From positions 1-13,203 of the forward strand of contig CAKVLT010000051.1 of the NCBI GenBank assembly GCA_934757945.1: 13,203 nt of DNA, given 5' to 3'. Below the pieces are notes generated by a model. That model saw only the letters and a program-made list of their open reading frames with translations, did no database searches and had not been told where the DNA came from. Position 1 is the stretch's first letter. The number at the start of each line of letters is the position of its first letter. Position numbers and translations under genes: made by a program. Below are positions 7,114-13,203 of the stretch, piece by piece. The DNA is from an uncultured Bulleidia sp. (GTDB taxonomy: Bacteria; Bacillota_I; Bacilli_A; Erysipelotrichales; Erysipelotrichaceae).

Positions 7114-8283
7114 ATGTTAAAAGATACATACAATCTTGATATTTCCCTGCAGGATCTTGCGGATATTCATCCTTCAGCCTATATACTGCTAGACACGCGA
7201 GATGCCATCTCTCATGAATATGGATGTATTCCAAACTCCCTGTCCATGCCGGATATCTACCTGCAGGCAAAAGAAAAAACACTGGATGCTTCTAAAAGCT
7301 ATGTACTGTATTGCATGCATGGAAGAGATTCCTTCTTCTTAGCAGAAAAACTACAGGAACTTGGTTACGATGCCATTTCTCTAGAAGGAGGATATGCGTC
7401 CTATTTAAGAAGTACTCTGAGTACTCTTGATGAAGAAAAAAAATACAATGTGGAACGAAGTATCATCAAGACCTACAGAAAACAGTTATTATCCCCTTTC
7501 TTAAAAGCACTGGACAGATATCAGCTGATTCAGGAAGGAGATAAGATTGCCGTCTGTATCTCTGGTGGTAAAGATTCCATGTTGATGGCAAAACTGTTTC
7601 AGGAAGTCCTGAAGTTTTCCAAAGTGCATTTTGAAGTTGTCTTTCTATGTATGGATCCGGGCTATTCAGAATTAAACAGACTGGTGATTGAAGAAAATGC
7701 CAAAGCACTTGGTGTTCCGTTAACCATCTTTGAATCCACCATCTTTGATGCAGTCTACAATGTCAAAGGCAGCCCATGTTATCTATGTGCACGTATGAGA
7801 AGAGGTCATTTATATGATCAGGCCAAGAAGCTAGGATGTAATAAGATAGCTCTGGGGCATCATTATGATGATGTCATTGAAACCATCTTGATGGGTATGT
7901 TATACGGTGCACAGATTCAGTCCATGATGCCTAAATTAAAAAGTAAAAATTTTGATGGTATGGAACTGATACGCCCTATGTATCTCATTCGTGAAAAAGA
8001 CATTCTGAAATGGAGAGATATGAACAATCTGCATTTCATACAATGTGCCTGTCACTTTACAGACACCTGTTCTTCCTGCAGAGAAGACGGCACCAGTGCA
8101 AGTAAACGGATGGAAACCAAACAGCTCATTGCGCAATTAAAAAAGACAAACCCCTACGTCGAACAGAATATCTTCAAGTCCGTGGAGAATGTCCAGTTAG
8201 ATACGATTATTTCCTATAAACAGCATAATGTCAGACATAGTTTTCTGGATACGTACGATGACGATCTAGAAGAACATGGTTAA
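7114..8283 (+). CDS. rhodanese domain fused to TtcA-type tRNA-thiolation ATPase
   Basis: A 389-residue protein. Residues 8-105 are a rhodanese domain: ILLDTRD, then the active-site loop YCMHGRDS with Cys67, the expected persulfide carrier, and LEGGY. Residues 115-365 are a PP-loop ATPase of the TtcA/TilS group: CISGGKDSM (150-155) binds ATP, CYLC (Cys222, Cys225) is the TtcA-type cysteine pair, and GHHYDDVIETILM follows. The segment CACHFTDTCSSC (311-322) offers further cysteines, so an iron-sulfur cluster is possible. TtcA makes 2-thiocytidine at position 32 of tRNA; this protein probably performs that or a related thiolation with the sulfur carrier built in. GTG at 7108 overlaps the GGAG ribosome site, so the ATG at 7114, five bases after GGAG, is the start. 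It ends convergently, overlapping the opposite gene by 18 bases. Confidence 0.88.
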   Translation: MLKDTYNLDISLQDLADIHPSAYILLDTRDAISHEYGCIPNSLSMPDIYLQAKEKTLDASKSYVLYCMHGRDSFFLAEKLQELGYDAISLEGGYASYLRSTLSTLDEEKKYNVERSIIKTYRKQLLSPFLKALDRYQLIQEGDKIAVCISGGKDSMLMAKLFQEVLKFSKVHFEVVFLCMDPGYSELNRLVIEENAKALGVPLTIFESTIFDAVYNVKGSPCYLCARMRRGHLYDQAKKLGCNKIALGHHYDDVIETILMGMLYGAQIQSMMPKLKSKNFDGMELIRPMYLIREKDILKWRDMNNLHFIQCACHFTDTCSSCREDGTSASKRMETKQLIAQLKKTNPYVEQNIFKSVENVQLDTIISYKQHNVRHSFLDTYDDDLEEHG

Positions 8284-9096
8284 TCCGACACATTTCTTAA
8301 TATCATCTTTAAAGGCCAATACGTTGGTCTTTTCTTTTACATACAGCTTCATACCGTCAATTTCCTGTATCTGTCCCTGTCCTTTGACATAAGAGTCAAA
8401 CAGAGAACAGACATAGTCAAAACCCGTACTTCTCTGCTCATCATTCAAGTCTGTATAGAGTGCTTCCGTTTCACCAGCCACAATCAGTCTTGCATGTACT
8501 ACCTGTAAGACATCATGCTGGAAGTGCAGTGAGACAACCCAGTCATTTTTTAACATATGTGCAGGTCTTTTCAAAGTAATATTGCCATCAGTATCATTCA
8601 ATATTTCAGCACCAAGGAAAGACTTCTTGAAATCTGTATATGTAAGTCCTTTTTCCAGCAGGAACTTCTGATTGACATTCATCTTACCATAGGCAAAGTT
8701 AATACCAATCTGTAACAGTTCCCCATCCTCACTTCTTGGAAAAACAGTACGGATTGCTCCTTTCCATTCCTCAATAAATTCCACAGGTTCTCCGATAAAG
8801 TAAAATCTGTCCGGATGTTCTCTGTCACAAAGAATCTGTATTTCCTTATCATTCAGTTTTCCTGTATACTGCATAGATGCACTTTGTGTCATGGATTTAT
8901 AGAAACCTGATGGATCCTTTACCATCTCTTCCTCTTCTGCCTTTTTACCATCGATTTCCAAAGATACAAAAGAAGGCTGTTCACATTGCAATAACACAAC
9001 AATTCCCTGGACAAATGTAGTGTACTGTGCAAAAAAAACATCCTGAATATAATATTTTAATGTATCGTTATATCTGACTTTGTTTGTGATTTCCAT
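8266..9096 (-). CDS. hypothetical soluble protein, unrecognised
   Basis: A 276-residue protein with no signal peptide, membrane segment or motif that I recognise. It is mixed in composition, with an acidic stretch (KKAEEEEMVKD, about 50-60) and many alternating hydrophobic residues typical of beta sheet, for example IQILCDREHPDRFYFIGEPVEF and WVVSLHFQHDVLQVVHARLIV. The ATG at 9096 lies inside the 3' end of the PAP2 gene (29 bases shared, different frame), with AAAGGA about 11 bases upstream, so the two genes are very probably translationally coupled. It ends in TAG and overlaps the convergent thiolation gene by 18 bases. The intact length and tight coupling argue for a real protein. Function unknown. 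Confidence 0.75.
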   Translation of the reverse strand: MEITNKVRYNDTLKYYIQDVFFAQYTTFVQGIVVLLQCEQPSFVSLEIDGKKAEEEEMVKDPSGFYKSMTQSASMQYTGKLNDKEIQILCDREHPDRFYFIGEPVEFIEEWKGAIRTVFPRSEDGELLQIGINFAYGKMNVNQKFLLEKGLTYTDFKKSFLGAEILNDTDGNITLKRPAHMLKNDWVVSLHFQHDVLQVVHARLIVAGETEALYTDLNDEQRSTGFDYVCSLFDSYVKGQGQIQEIDGMKLYVKEKTNVLAFKDDIKKCVGLTMFF

Positions 9097-9589
9097 ACCA
9101 TTCCATTCCTTTCACTACTATAAACGCAGAAAGTATTCCTATACATGCCCCGAAGAAGATATCTGTAGGATAATGCACATACAGATACATTCTGCTGAAA
9201 GCTATCAGCACTCCTGCTATTGCCATAGGTATCCACCATCGGTTGTTCATAAAATACAATGCAAAGATCATTGTAAAGGCAGCAGATGTATGACCACTTG
9301 GAAAAGACCAGTCTTCAGGCTCTTCTATCAATAACTGTATCAGTGTATTGGCTGTATAGGGACGAGGTCTTGCTATAGTAGGTTTCAAGATAATGGACAC
9401 AATTGTATATTCCAGTATCAGTGCCAGTGTCAGTACCACACCAATTTTCCTTGTCTTTTTAAAACACAGTAAGACAACAGCCAGTACAATATACAGTACG
9501 CCATTGCCCATATGCGATATCACAGGCATCAGCCAGTCCAGAAAAGGATTACGTAATGTCTGAATGAGATTTAATATATCTAGTTCCAT
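9068..9589 (-). CDS. PAP2-family membrane phosphatase
   Basis: A 173-residue integral membrane protein of the type-2 phosphatidic acid phosphatase family. All three signature motifs are present: KPTIARPRP (Lys69, Arg74), PSGH (97-100, with the acid-base His100) and SRMYLYVHYPTD (Arg133, nucleophile His139, Asp143). Five or so hydrophobic segments surround them (about 29-43, 48-68, 103-115, 119-131, 144-160). Family members dephosphorylate lipid phosphates. Undecaprenyl pyrophosphate recycling for cell-wall synthesis is the most common role at this size, but the substrate cannot be told here. The start at 9589 has GAGG about ten bases upstream. A GATAAT-like -10 sits in the 35-base gap before it. 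Its 3' end overlaps the next minus-strand gene. Confidence 0.9.
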   Translation of the reverse strand: MELDILNLIQTLRNPFLDWLMPVISHMGNGVLYIVLAVVLLCFKKTRKIGVVLTLALILEYTIVSIILKPTIARPRPYTANTLIQLLIEEPEDWSFPSGHTSAAFTMIFALYFMNNRWWIPMAIAGVLIAFSRMYLYVHYPTDIFFGACIGILSAFIVVKGMEWYGNHKQSQI

Positions 9590-9624
9590 GTATGTTTACC
9601 TCAATGAGTATTATCATACCATAT

Positions 9625-10101
9625 TTACAGAGAAGTTATCTCTATACCTATGGCAGCCATATCACTTTCTCGAAACAGTATCTGATAAATATACATATCT
9701 CCTGCTTCTTTGTACCCTCTTTCATGCATTTCCTCAAGAATCTGCTGTATTTCTGTATGTCCCATTTTACGTGCATTGGGAATACATCTTAAGACACGAT
9801 AGAACATGTGAGGGGCTATACGTGTATCGATTTGCGAAGAATCTTCAGGTACACCCGGTACTATCACACCTACATCTTCCGGTAATACTGCACTATAGAG
9901 ATGTTTCAAAGCCACACGGTAAACTGCTCTTCCTACCCCTTCATTGACATAATGGGCACAAAGCGCATCATTTCCTTTATGTAATGCCATATAACACATC
10001 TCCTCACGATACCCTGTTTCCCATAACTGTCCTTGTTCATACGCAGCTGCTAGTTTTTGAAGATCTTGAGCATTTCTGTATTTAGCAAAAGCAAATTCCA
10101 C
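9625..10101 (-). CDS. hypothetical protein, possibly 5'-truncated
   Basis: A 158-residue reading frame, mostly helical in character and unrecognised. Features seen: a Glu/Lys/Tyr-rich N-terminal part (LAAAYEQGQLWETGYREEMCYMAL), a mid segment GVIVPGVPEDSSQIDTRI and a helical C-terminal part (TEIQQILEEMHERGYKEAGDMY). The only available start near the 5' end is a GTG at 10101-10099, immediately preceded in frame by TAA, with at best a weak AAAGAAG upstream. That point coincides with the place where homology of the opposite-strand flavoprotein remnant begins. I therefore suspect the original N-terminus and promoter were lost by a deletion and that this is a fragment. If it is intact, it starts at that GTG. 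Confidence 0.55.
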   Translation of the reverse strand: MEFAFAKYRNAQDLQKLAAAYEQGQLWETGYREEMCYMALHKGNDALCAHYVNEGVGRAVYRVALKHLYSAVLPEDVGVIVPGVPEDSSQIDTRIAPHMFYRVLRCIPNARKMGHTEIQQILEEMHERGYKEAGDMYIYQILFRESDMAAIGIEITSL

Positions 10102-10379
10102 TTACTGCTTCTTTAGGTGATGCCAATACTACATATTATGTATTTGAATGTTGCGGATATTCCTATGGAACAGTTGGTTCTTTAGATGTTGATGTAAACA
10201 TGAATGTACTGAAAGAAGACGGTACACCTATTGCCAACCTGTTTGCAGTTGGTCAGGATAGTGAAGGTGTTGCTAACAAAGACGGTAAAGCATACTCCCC
10301 ATGGGGTGGACAGGCCCAGTCCTGGACATTTGTGTCCGGTAAGATTGCCGGTGAAACAAGTGCTAAACTGGCGAAGTAA
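10098..10379 (+). pseudogene. C-terminal remnant of a fumarate-reductase-type FAD flavoprotein
   Basis: An open + frame with no start, reading PLTASLGDANTTYYVFECCGYSYG, then LKEDGTPIANLFAVGQDSEG and WGGQAQSWTFVSGKIAGETSAKLAK, ending at TAA 10377-10379. The pattern 'DGTPIxNLFAVGQ...G...SGKIAGE' is the C-terminal FAD-binding end of fumarate reductase / urocanate reductase-like flavoproteins, which are normally about 450-600 residues. Only about 92 residues remain, and an in-frame TAG at 10083 closes the frame on the left. The rest of the gene is missing, replaced by the oppositely oriented hypothetical gene. Its own terminator is still present at 10384. No function is expected. Confidence 0.85.
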
Positions 10380-10383
10380 ACTT

Positions 10384-10420
10384 AAAAGATTTCTGCAGAA
10401 AATGCAGGAATCTTTTTTTT
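10384..10420 (+). terminator. strong rho-independent terminator of the flavoprotein remnant
   Basis: Bases 10384-10397 pair with 10403-10416 (13 Watson-Crick pairs and one T/G), with a GAAAA loop and an eight-T run at 10413-10420. It outlived the gene it served. Its T run abuts the promoter of the next gene. Confidence 0.9.
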
Positions 10421-10446
10421 GTGCTTATTCCCATCTCTAGTATAAT
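10418..10446 (+). promoter_or_regulatory. promoter of the FAD oxidoreductase gene, next to its start codon
   Basis: A perfect TATAAT at 10441-10446 has TTTGTG (10418-10423) 17 bases upstream as a poor -35; TTGTGC at 10419 with a 16-base gap is the alternative. The -35 lies at the end of the preceding terminator's T run. The ATG at 10453 is six bases after the -10, exactly where transcription should start. Confidence 0.7.
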
Positions 10447-10452
10447 AAGGGC

Positions 10453-12015
10453 ATGTTATTAAAAATCAATCAAATCAAGTGTCCAATAGATAAGACACTG
10501 TCTAAAGAAGATATTGCCAGAAAACTGCATGCTCCATTGCAGGATATTCTTTCCTATGACATAGAAAAAGAATCCCTGGATGCCCGTGGAGATACCCTCA
10601 TCAATTCTTACACAGTACTTGCCGAAATCAGAAATCCTGAAAAGTACTTAAAAAGAAAAGACGTACAGCAAGGGAAAAAAGAAAGATATGTTTCCCCTGC
10701 CCCTGTACAAACAGACAACAGACCTGTTATTGCAGGATTTGGTCCAAGTGGTATGTTTGCAGCATTATTACTTTGTGAATGCGGATGTAAACCAATTATT
10801 TTAGAACGAGGAAAATGTGTGGAAGAAAGAGAAAAAGATATAGAGAATTTCTTTAAGCACGGTATTCTTCTGGAAGAAAGTAATATCCAATATGGTGAAG
10901 GAGGTGCCGGCACCTTCTCTGATGGAAAACTGACAACACGCATGAAAGATATACGTGTTAAAAAAGTACTGGAAGAGTTTATAGAAGCAGGTGGTGATCC
11001 TGCTATCTACTACCAGCATCGTCCTCATATCGGCACAGATATTCTACGTATTCTTGTAGAAAACATACGTAAAAAGATTATTTCTCTTGGAGGAGAAATA
11101 CGATTCGAAACACGTCTAGAATCCATTGAAATCCATAATGGCAAAGTACAGGGTGTCATCACCAATACGGGTAAGATTGCCTGTGATCATGTTATCTTAT
11201 GTTGCGGACACAGTGCCTCAGACACCTATGCCACATTATTCCATCAGGGAATTACCATGATACAGAAAGACTTTGCGGCAGGTGTACGTGTAGAGCATCC
11301 CCAGACTTTAATCAATGAAAATCAGTATGGAAGATATGCAAAACACCCTGCTTTATCCGCTGCAAGTTATTCTTTAACTCACAGAAGTTCTAATGGAAGA
11401 GGTGTGTATTCTTTCTGTATGTGTCCAGGTGGTGTCGTTATTCCCTCTTCCACACAGCAGAAATCTTTAGCAGTTAACGGCATGTCCTACAGCAAACGTG
11501 ACGGTAAAAATGCCAACAGTGCCATTCTCGTACAGATTCCTGTTAAAGATTTTGATCATGGGCATCCTTTAGACGGCTTCAAATTCCAGAAGCAGTTAGA
11601 ACAGCAGGCATATTTAGATCTATTTGAAGCTCCTGCAGAAAACATTCAGGAGTATGTAGACCATAAAGTACCATCTGCTTTACGCATTCCTTCTTCCTAT
11701 CCAAGAAATACACAACTTACAGATATGCATACTTTATTCTCAAGTGATGTGAATATTGCCCTGGAAGATGGTTTTAAAAACTTTGACCGTAAAATACCAG
11801 GCTTTTTATCCAAAGGTATCATGGTAGGTATGGAATCCAGATCCTCCTCCCCTATCCGTATTACAAGAGAAGAAGATGGTCAAAGCATCTCCTGTAAAGG
11901 AATCTATCCATGTGGAGAAGGGGCAGGGTATGCCGGTGGTATTGTCAGCAGTGCTGTAGATGGTATCAGACAGGCAGAAAACGTACTGGCACATATCAGA
12001 GAAACAGAAAAATAG
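10453..12015 (+). CDS. FAD-dependent oxidoreductase (COG2509 type)
   Basis: A 520-residue protein. Residues 1-80 form a basic N-terminal domain typical of this uncharacterised dehydrogenase group. IAGFGPSGMFAALLL (93-107) is the dinucleotide-binding GxGxxG variant and IILERG (115-120) holds the acidic residue that binds the FAD ribose. YGEGGAGTFSDGKLTTR (about 147-163) and the C-terminal GIYPCGEGAGYAGGIVSSAVDG are the other FAD contacts conserved in the group. Substrate and physiological role are unknown. The N-terminus matches the family from the first residue, so ATG 10453 is the true start. No ribosome site fits it: AAGGG is only one base from the ATG. With the -10 six bases upstream, the message should be leaderless or nearly so. 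A terminator follows at 12031. Confidence 0.88.
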   Translation: MLLKINQIKCPIDKTLSKEDIARKLHAPLQDILSYDIEKESLDARGDTLINSYTVLAEIRNPEKYLKRKDVQQGKKERYVSPAPVQTDNRPVIAGFGPSGMFAALLLCECGCKPIILERGKCVEEREKDIENFFKHGILLEESNIQYGEGGAGTFSDGKLTTRMKDIRVKKVLEEFIEAGGDPAIYYQHRPHIGTDILRILVENIRKKIISLGGEIRFETRLESIEIHNGKVQGVITNTGKIACDHVILCCGHSASDTYATLFHQGITMIQKDFAAGVRVEHPQTLINENQYGRYAKHPALSAASYSLTHRSSNGRGVYSFCMCPGGVVIPSSTQQKSLAVNGMSYSKRDGKNANSAILVQIPVKDFDHGHPLDGFKFQKQLEQQAYLDLFEAPAENIQEYVDHKVPSALRIPSSYPRNTQLTDMHTLFSSDVNIALEDGFKNFDRKIPGFLSKGIMVGMESRSSSPIRITREEDGQSISCKGIYPCGEGAGYAGGIVSSAVDGIRQAENVLAHIRETEK

Positions 12016-12030
12016 TAAACTATACAAGAT

Positions 12031-12065
12031 AAGGGCTGTACCATACGGATACAGCTTTTATTTTT
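12031..12065 (+). terminator. rho-independent terminator of the FAD oxidoreductase gene
   Basis: Bases 12031-12040 pair with 12050-12059 (GCTGTA/TACAGC core, extended by two G/T and two A/T pairs), loop of nine bases, then ATTTTT. It starts 15 bases after the stop codon. Confidence 0.8.
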
Positions 12066-12097
12066 ATAATTTGCGCAAAAAGACATCACCATTCATA

Positions 12098-12125
12098 ACA
12101 AAAACAAGCTGATATCTGCCAGCCT
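12098..12125 (-). terminator. terminator of the histidine-phosphatase gene
   Basis: On the minus strand AGGCTG (12125-12120) pairs with CAGCTT (12111-12106), loop of eight bases, followed by GTTTTTG. It is a short stem with a usable T run, five bases after the gene's final stop, and faces the + strand terminator at 12031. Confidence 0.6.
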
Positions 12126-12129
12126 GATT

Positions 12130-12684
12130 TTATACATTAGGATCCACAACTTTCTGAATAGTAAATGTTCCCTCATCATAGGTCAGGTGCACAATACCAC
12201 AATTGTTCAAAAAATCTTTTGTAATACACAAAGTAGTCATAAATCTTCGTATTGCCATTCCATGAAACACTATCAGAATAGTATCTCCGGTTTCTTTTTC
12301 CGCTATAGACAGTCTTTCCTGAGAAATACGTTGTGTAAAAGCATCTAACCTTTCTCCACCAAATGGAATAAAGAAATCTCCATAAGGATAGTCAGGATTG
12401 GTACTGATGTGCGTAGCTTCCTTTGTGCCAAGTAAGATTTCTTTTCATCCTTTGCGTCTTGTATAAGTCATACCTCCTGTCACAATCTCTGCAGTATCAC
12501 AAGCTCTTTCTGTAGTAGAAGAATACACTGCATCAAAATAGATTCCATGTGTTTCAAACCATTTTTTTGCATTCTTAGCCTGTGCTATGCCTGTTTGGGT
12601 TAATGGGGAATCGCATTGCCCCTGAGTTAATTCCATTGTATTCAACAGTGTTTCACCATGTCTCATCAGATATATTGTTTTCAT
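12130..12684 (-). pseudogene. histidine phosphatase (phosphoglycerate-mutase-like), in-frame TGA
   Basis: From ATG 12684 the frame encodes MKTIYLMRHGETLLNT, the RHG motif with catalytic His9, then SSTTERACDTAEIV with the conserved Glu/Arg. It meets TGA at 12447-12445 (codon 80, after TYTRRKG). The same frame continues unbroken: KEILLG, GGERLDAF, and VFHGMAIRRF with the second catalytic His, to TAA at 12132-12130. Without the TGA it would be a 184-residue, full-length family member. One base change (for example TTA or CGA to TGA) explains it. The truncated 79-residue product would lack the second His and be inactive. TGA is a stop elsewhere in this window, so readthrough as Trp is not expected. 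An AGGA site lies about 11-14 bases before the ATG. It lies 82 bases downstream of homoserine kinase. Confidence 0.88.
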
Positions 12685-12701
12685 ACCTGCAATTTCCTGA
12701 C

Positions 12702-12740
12702 AAAAGAAAATACTCTATCCACAAAAGATAAAGTATTTTC
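12702..12740 (-). terminator. possible terminator after homoserine kinase
   Basis: On the minus strand GAAAATACT (12740-12732) pairs perfectly with AGTATTTTC (12714-12706), with a 17-base loop, followed by TTTTG. The stem is A/T rich and the loop large, so termination may be partial and let transcription pass into the phosphatase gene. Confidence 0.5.
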
Positions 12741-12766
12741 AGATTTGTATTACTTTAACACACTTT

Positions 12767-13203
12767 TTATATTTCTTTACACTGTACCCCTTCTGTATCT
12801 AAAGGTACTGCATAGAACTTCCAGGAAGGAAACTTTGTCTGAAATACAGATATATCACAGTCTGTATTTGAAATTCCAAGAATAGTTGAACCAGATCCAC
12901 TGATGAGTACACATCCTTGTGTCTGTTGTTTAAAAGCTTTTTCAAAGATATCAAAACCATGAATTAATGGCTTTCTGTATGGTTCATGAATAGTATCTTT
13001 TTCCGCTAACACTATCTTATCCATCTCTCCGGTTTCCATACCTTTACTTACTGCAAGTACACAGGCAATGTTGTTCACAACATCTTGTCTTGCATAAGAA
13101 GACGGCAATAGTTCTCTTGCCTTTTCAGTGCTGACTTCAAAGTCAGGTACAGCTAATGTAAAATGTATGTCCTTATGTACCTGTAAAGGTAATGTATGAT
13201 ACT
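12767..13203 (-). CDS. thrB: homoserine kinase, C-terminal part (cut by window end)
   Basis: The minus-strand frame is open from the window edge to TAA at 12769-12767, about 145 residues. It reads FTLAVPDFEVSTEKARELLPSSYARQDVVNNIACV, the typical middle of homoserine kinase, followed by LIHGFDIFEKAF and CVLISGSGSTILGIS, the third GHMP-kinase motif near the C-terminus. The family is about 290-320 residues, so the N-terminal half with the ATP-binding PxxxGLGSSAA loop is outside the window. The enzyme phosphorylates L-homoserine with ATP in threonine synthesis. Some gene callers would start it at an internal TTG (13108), which is wrong because the homology continues to the edge. The assignment rests on the overall pattern; another GHMP kinase is possible but less likely. 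Confidence 0.85.
   Translation of the reverse strand, partial: YHTLPLQVHKDIHFTLAVPDFEVSTEKARELLPSSYARQDVVNNIACVLAVSKGMETGEMDKIVLAEKDTIHEPYRKPLIHGFDIFEKAFKQQTQGCVLISGSGSTILGISNTDCDISVFQTKFPSWKFYAVPLDTEGVQCKEI

Noticed and set aside
12445..12447. TGA read as selenocysteine or tryptophan
   Set aside because: TGA ends the intact YoaP-type gene at 601-603, tryptophan is coded by TGG throughout, the family has no cysteine requirement at this site, and no hairpin like a bacterial SECIS was seen right after it.
1..13203. CRISPR array, insertion sequence, prophage or tRNA/rRNA genes
   Set aside because: No regularly spaced repeats, transposase or phage proteins, terminal inverted repeats or tRNA-like cloverleaf sequences were seen.

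Overview
The window reads as chromosomal housekeeping DNA from a low-GC Gram-positive gut-type bacterium (Bacillota). The protein set and the T-box leader suggest Erysipelotrichia or a close relative, but this is inferred from composition and protein character, not from a marker gene. TAA, TAG and TGA all end intact genes, so the standard genetic code applies.

Left edge (1-600): a possible 3' end of a + strand gene with its terminator, a perfect 15-bp hairpin, and a minus-strand T-box riboswitch with no recognisable coding sequence downstream inside the window. Minus-strand block (601-3340): a three-gene run made of a protein with PTS EIIB-like and ROK-like domains, a GNAT acetyltransferase and a GNAT/YoaP protein. 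Next is a minus-strand flavin-reductase-like gene (3418-3920) broken by a one-base frameshift in a homopolymer.

Plus-strand block (4239-8283): a 954-residue M16C (presequence-protease type) zinc metalloprotease, followed 10 bases later by a rhodanese-TtcA-type fusion, probably a tRNA thiolation enzyme. Facing it on the minus strand (8266-9589) are a PAP2 membrane phosphatase and an unrecognised soluble protein whose genes overlap. Upstream of these lies a minus-strand hypothetical gene that may lack its 5' end. It meets, at about 10100, the C-terminal remnant of a fumarate-reductase-type flavoprotein, which looks like a deletion junction.

Right part (10453-13203): a COG2509-type FAD-dependent oxidoreductase whose start codon lies where the transcript should begin (a probable leaderless mRNA); two terminators facing each other; a histidine-phosphatase gene interrupted by one in-frame TGA; and the C-terminal part of homoserine kinase (thrB), cut by the window edge.

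No phage, CRISPR, insertion sequence or defence system was seen. The most interesting signals are the orphan T-box, the EIIB-ROK fusion, the rhodanese-TtcA fusion, the leaderless promoter arrangement and the cluster of freshly broken genes.
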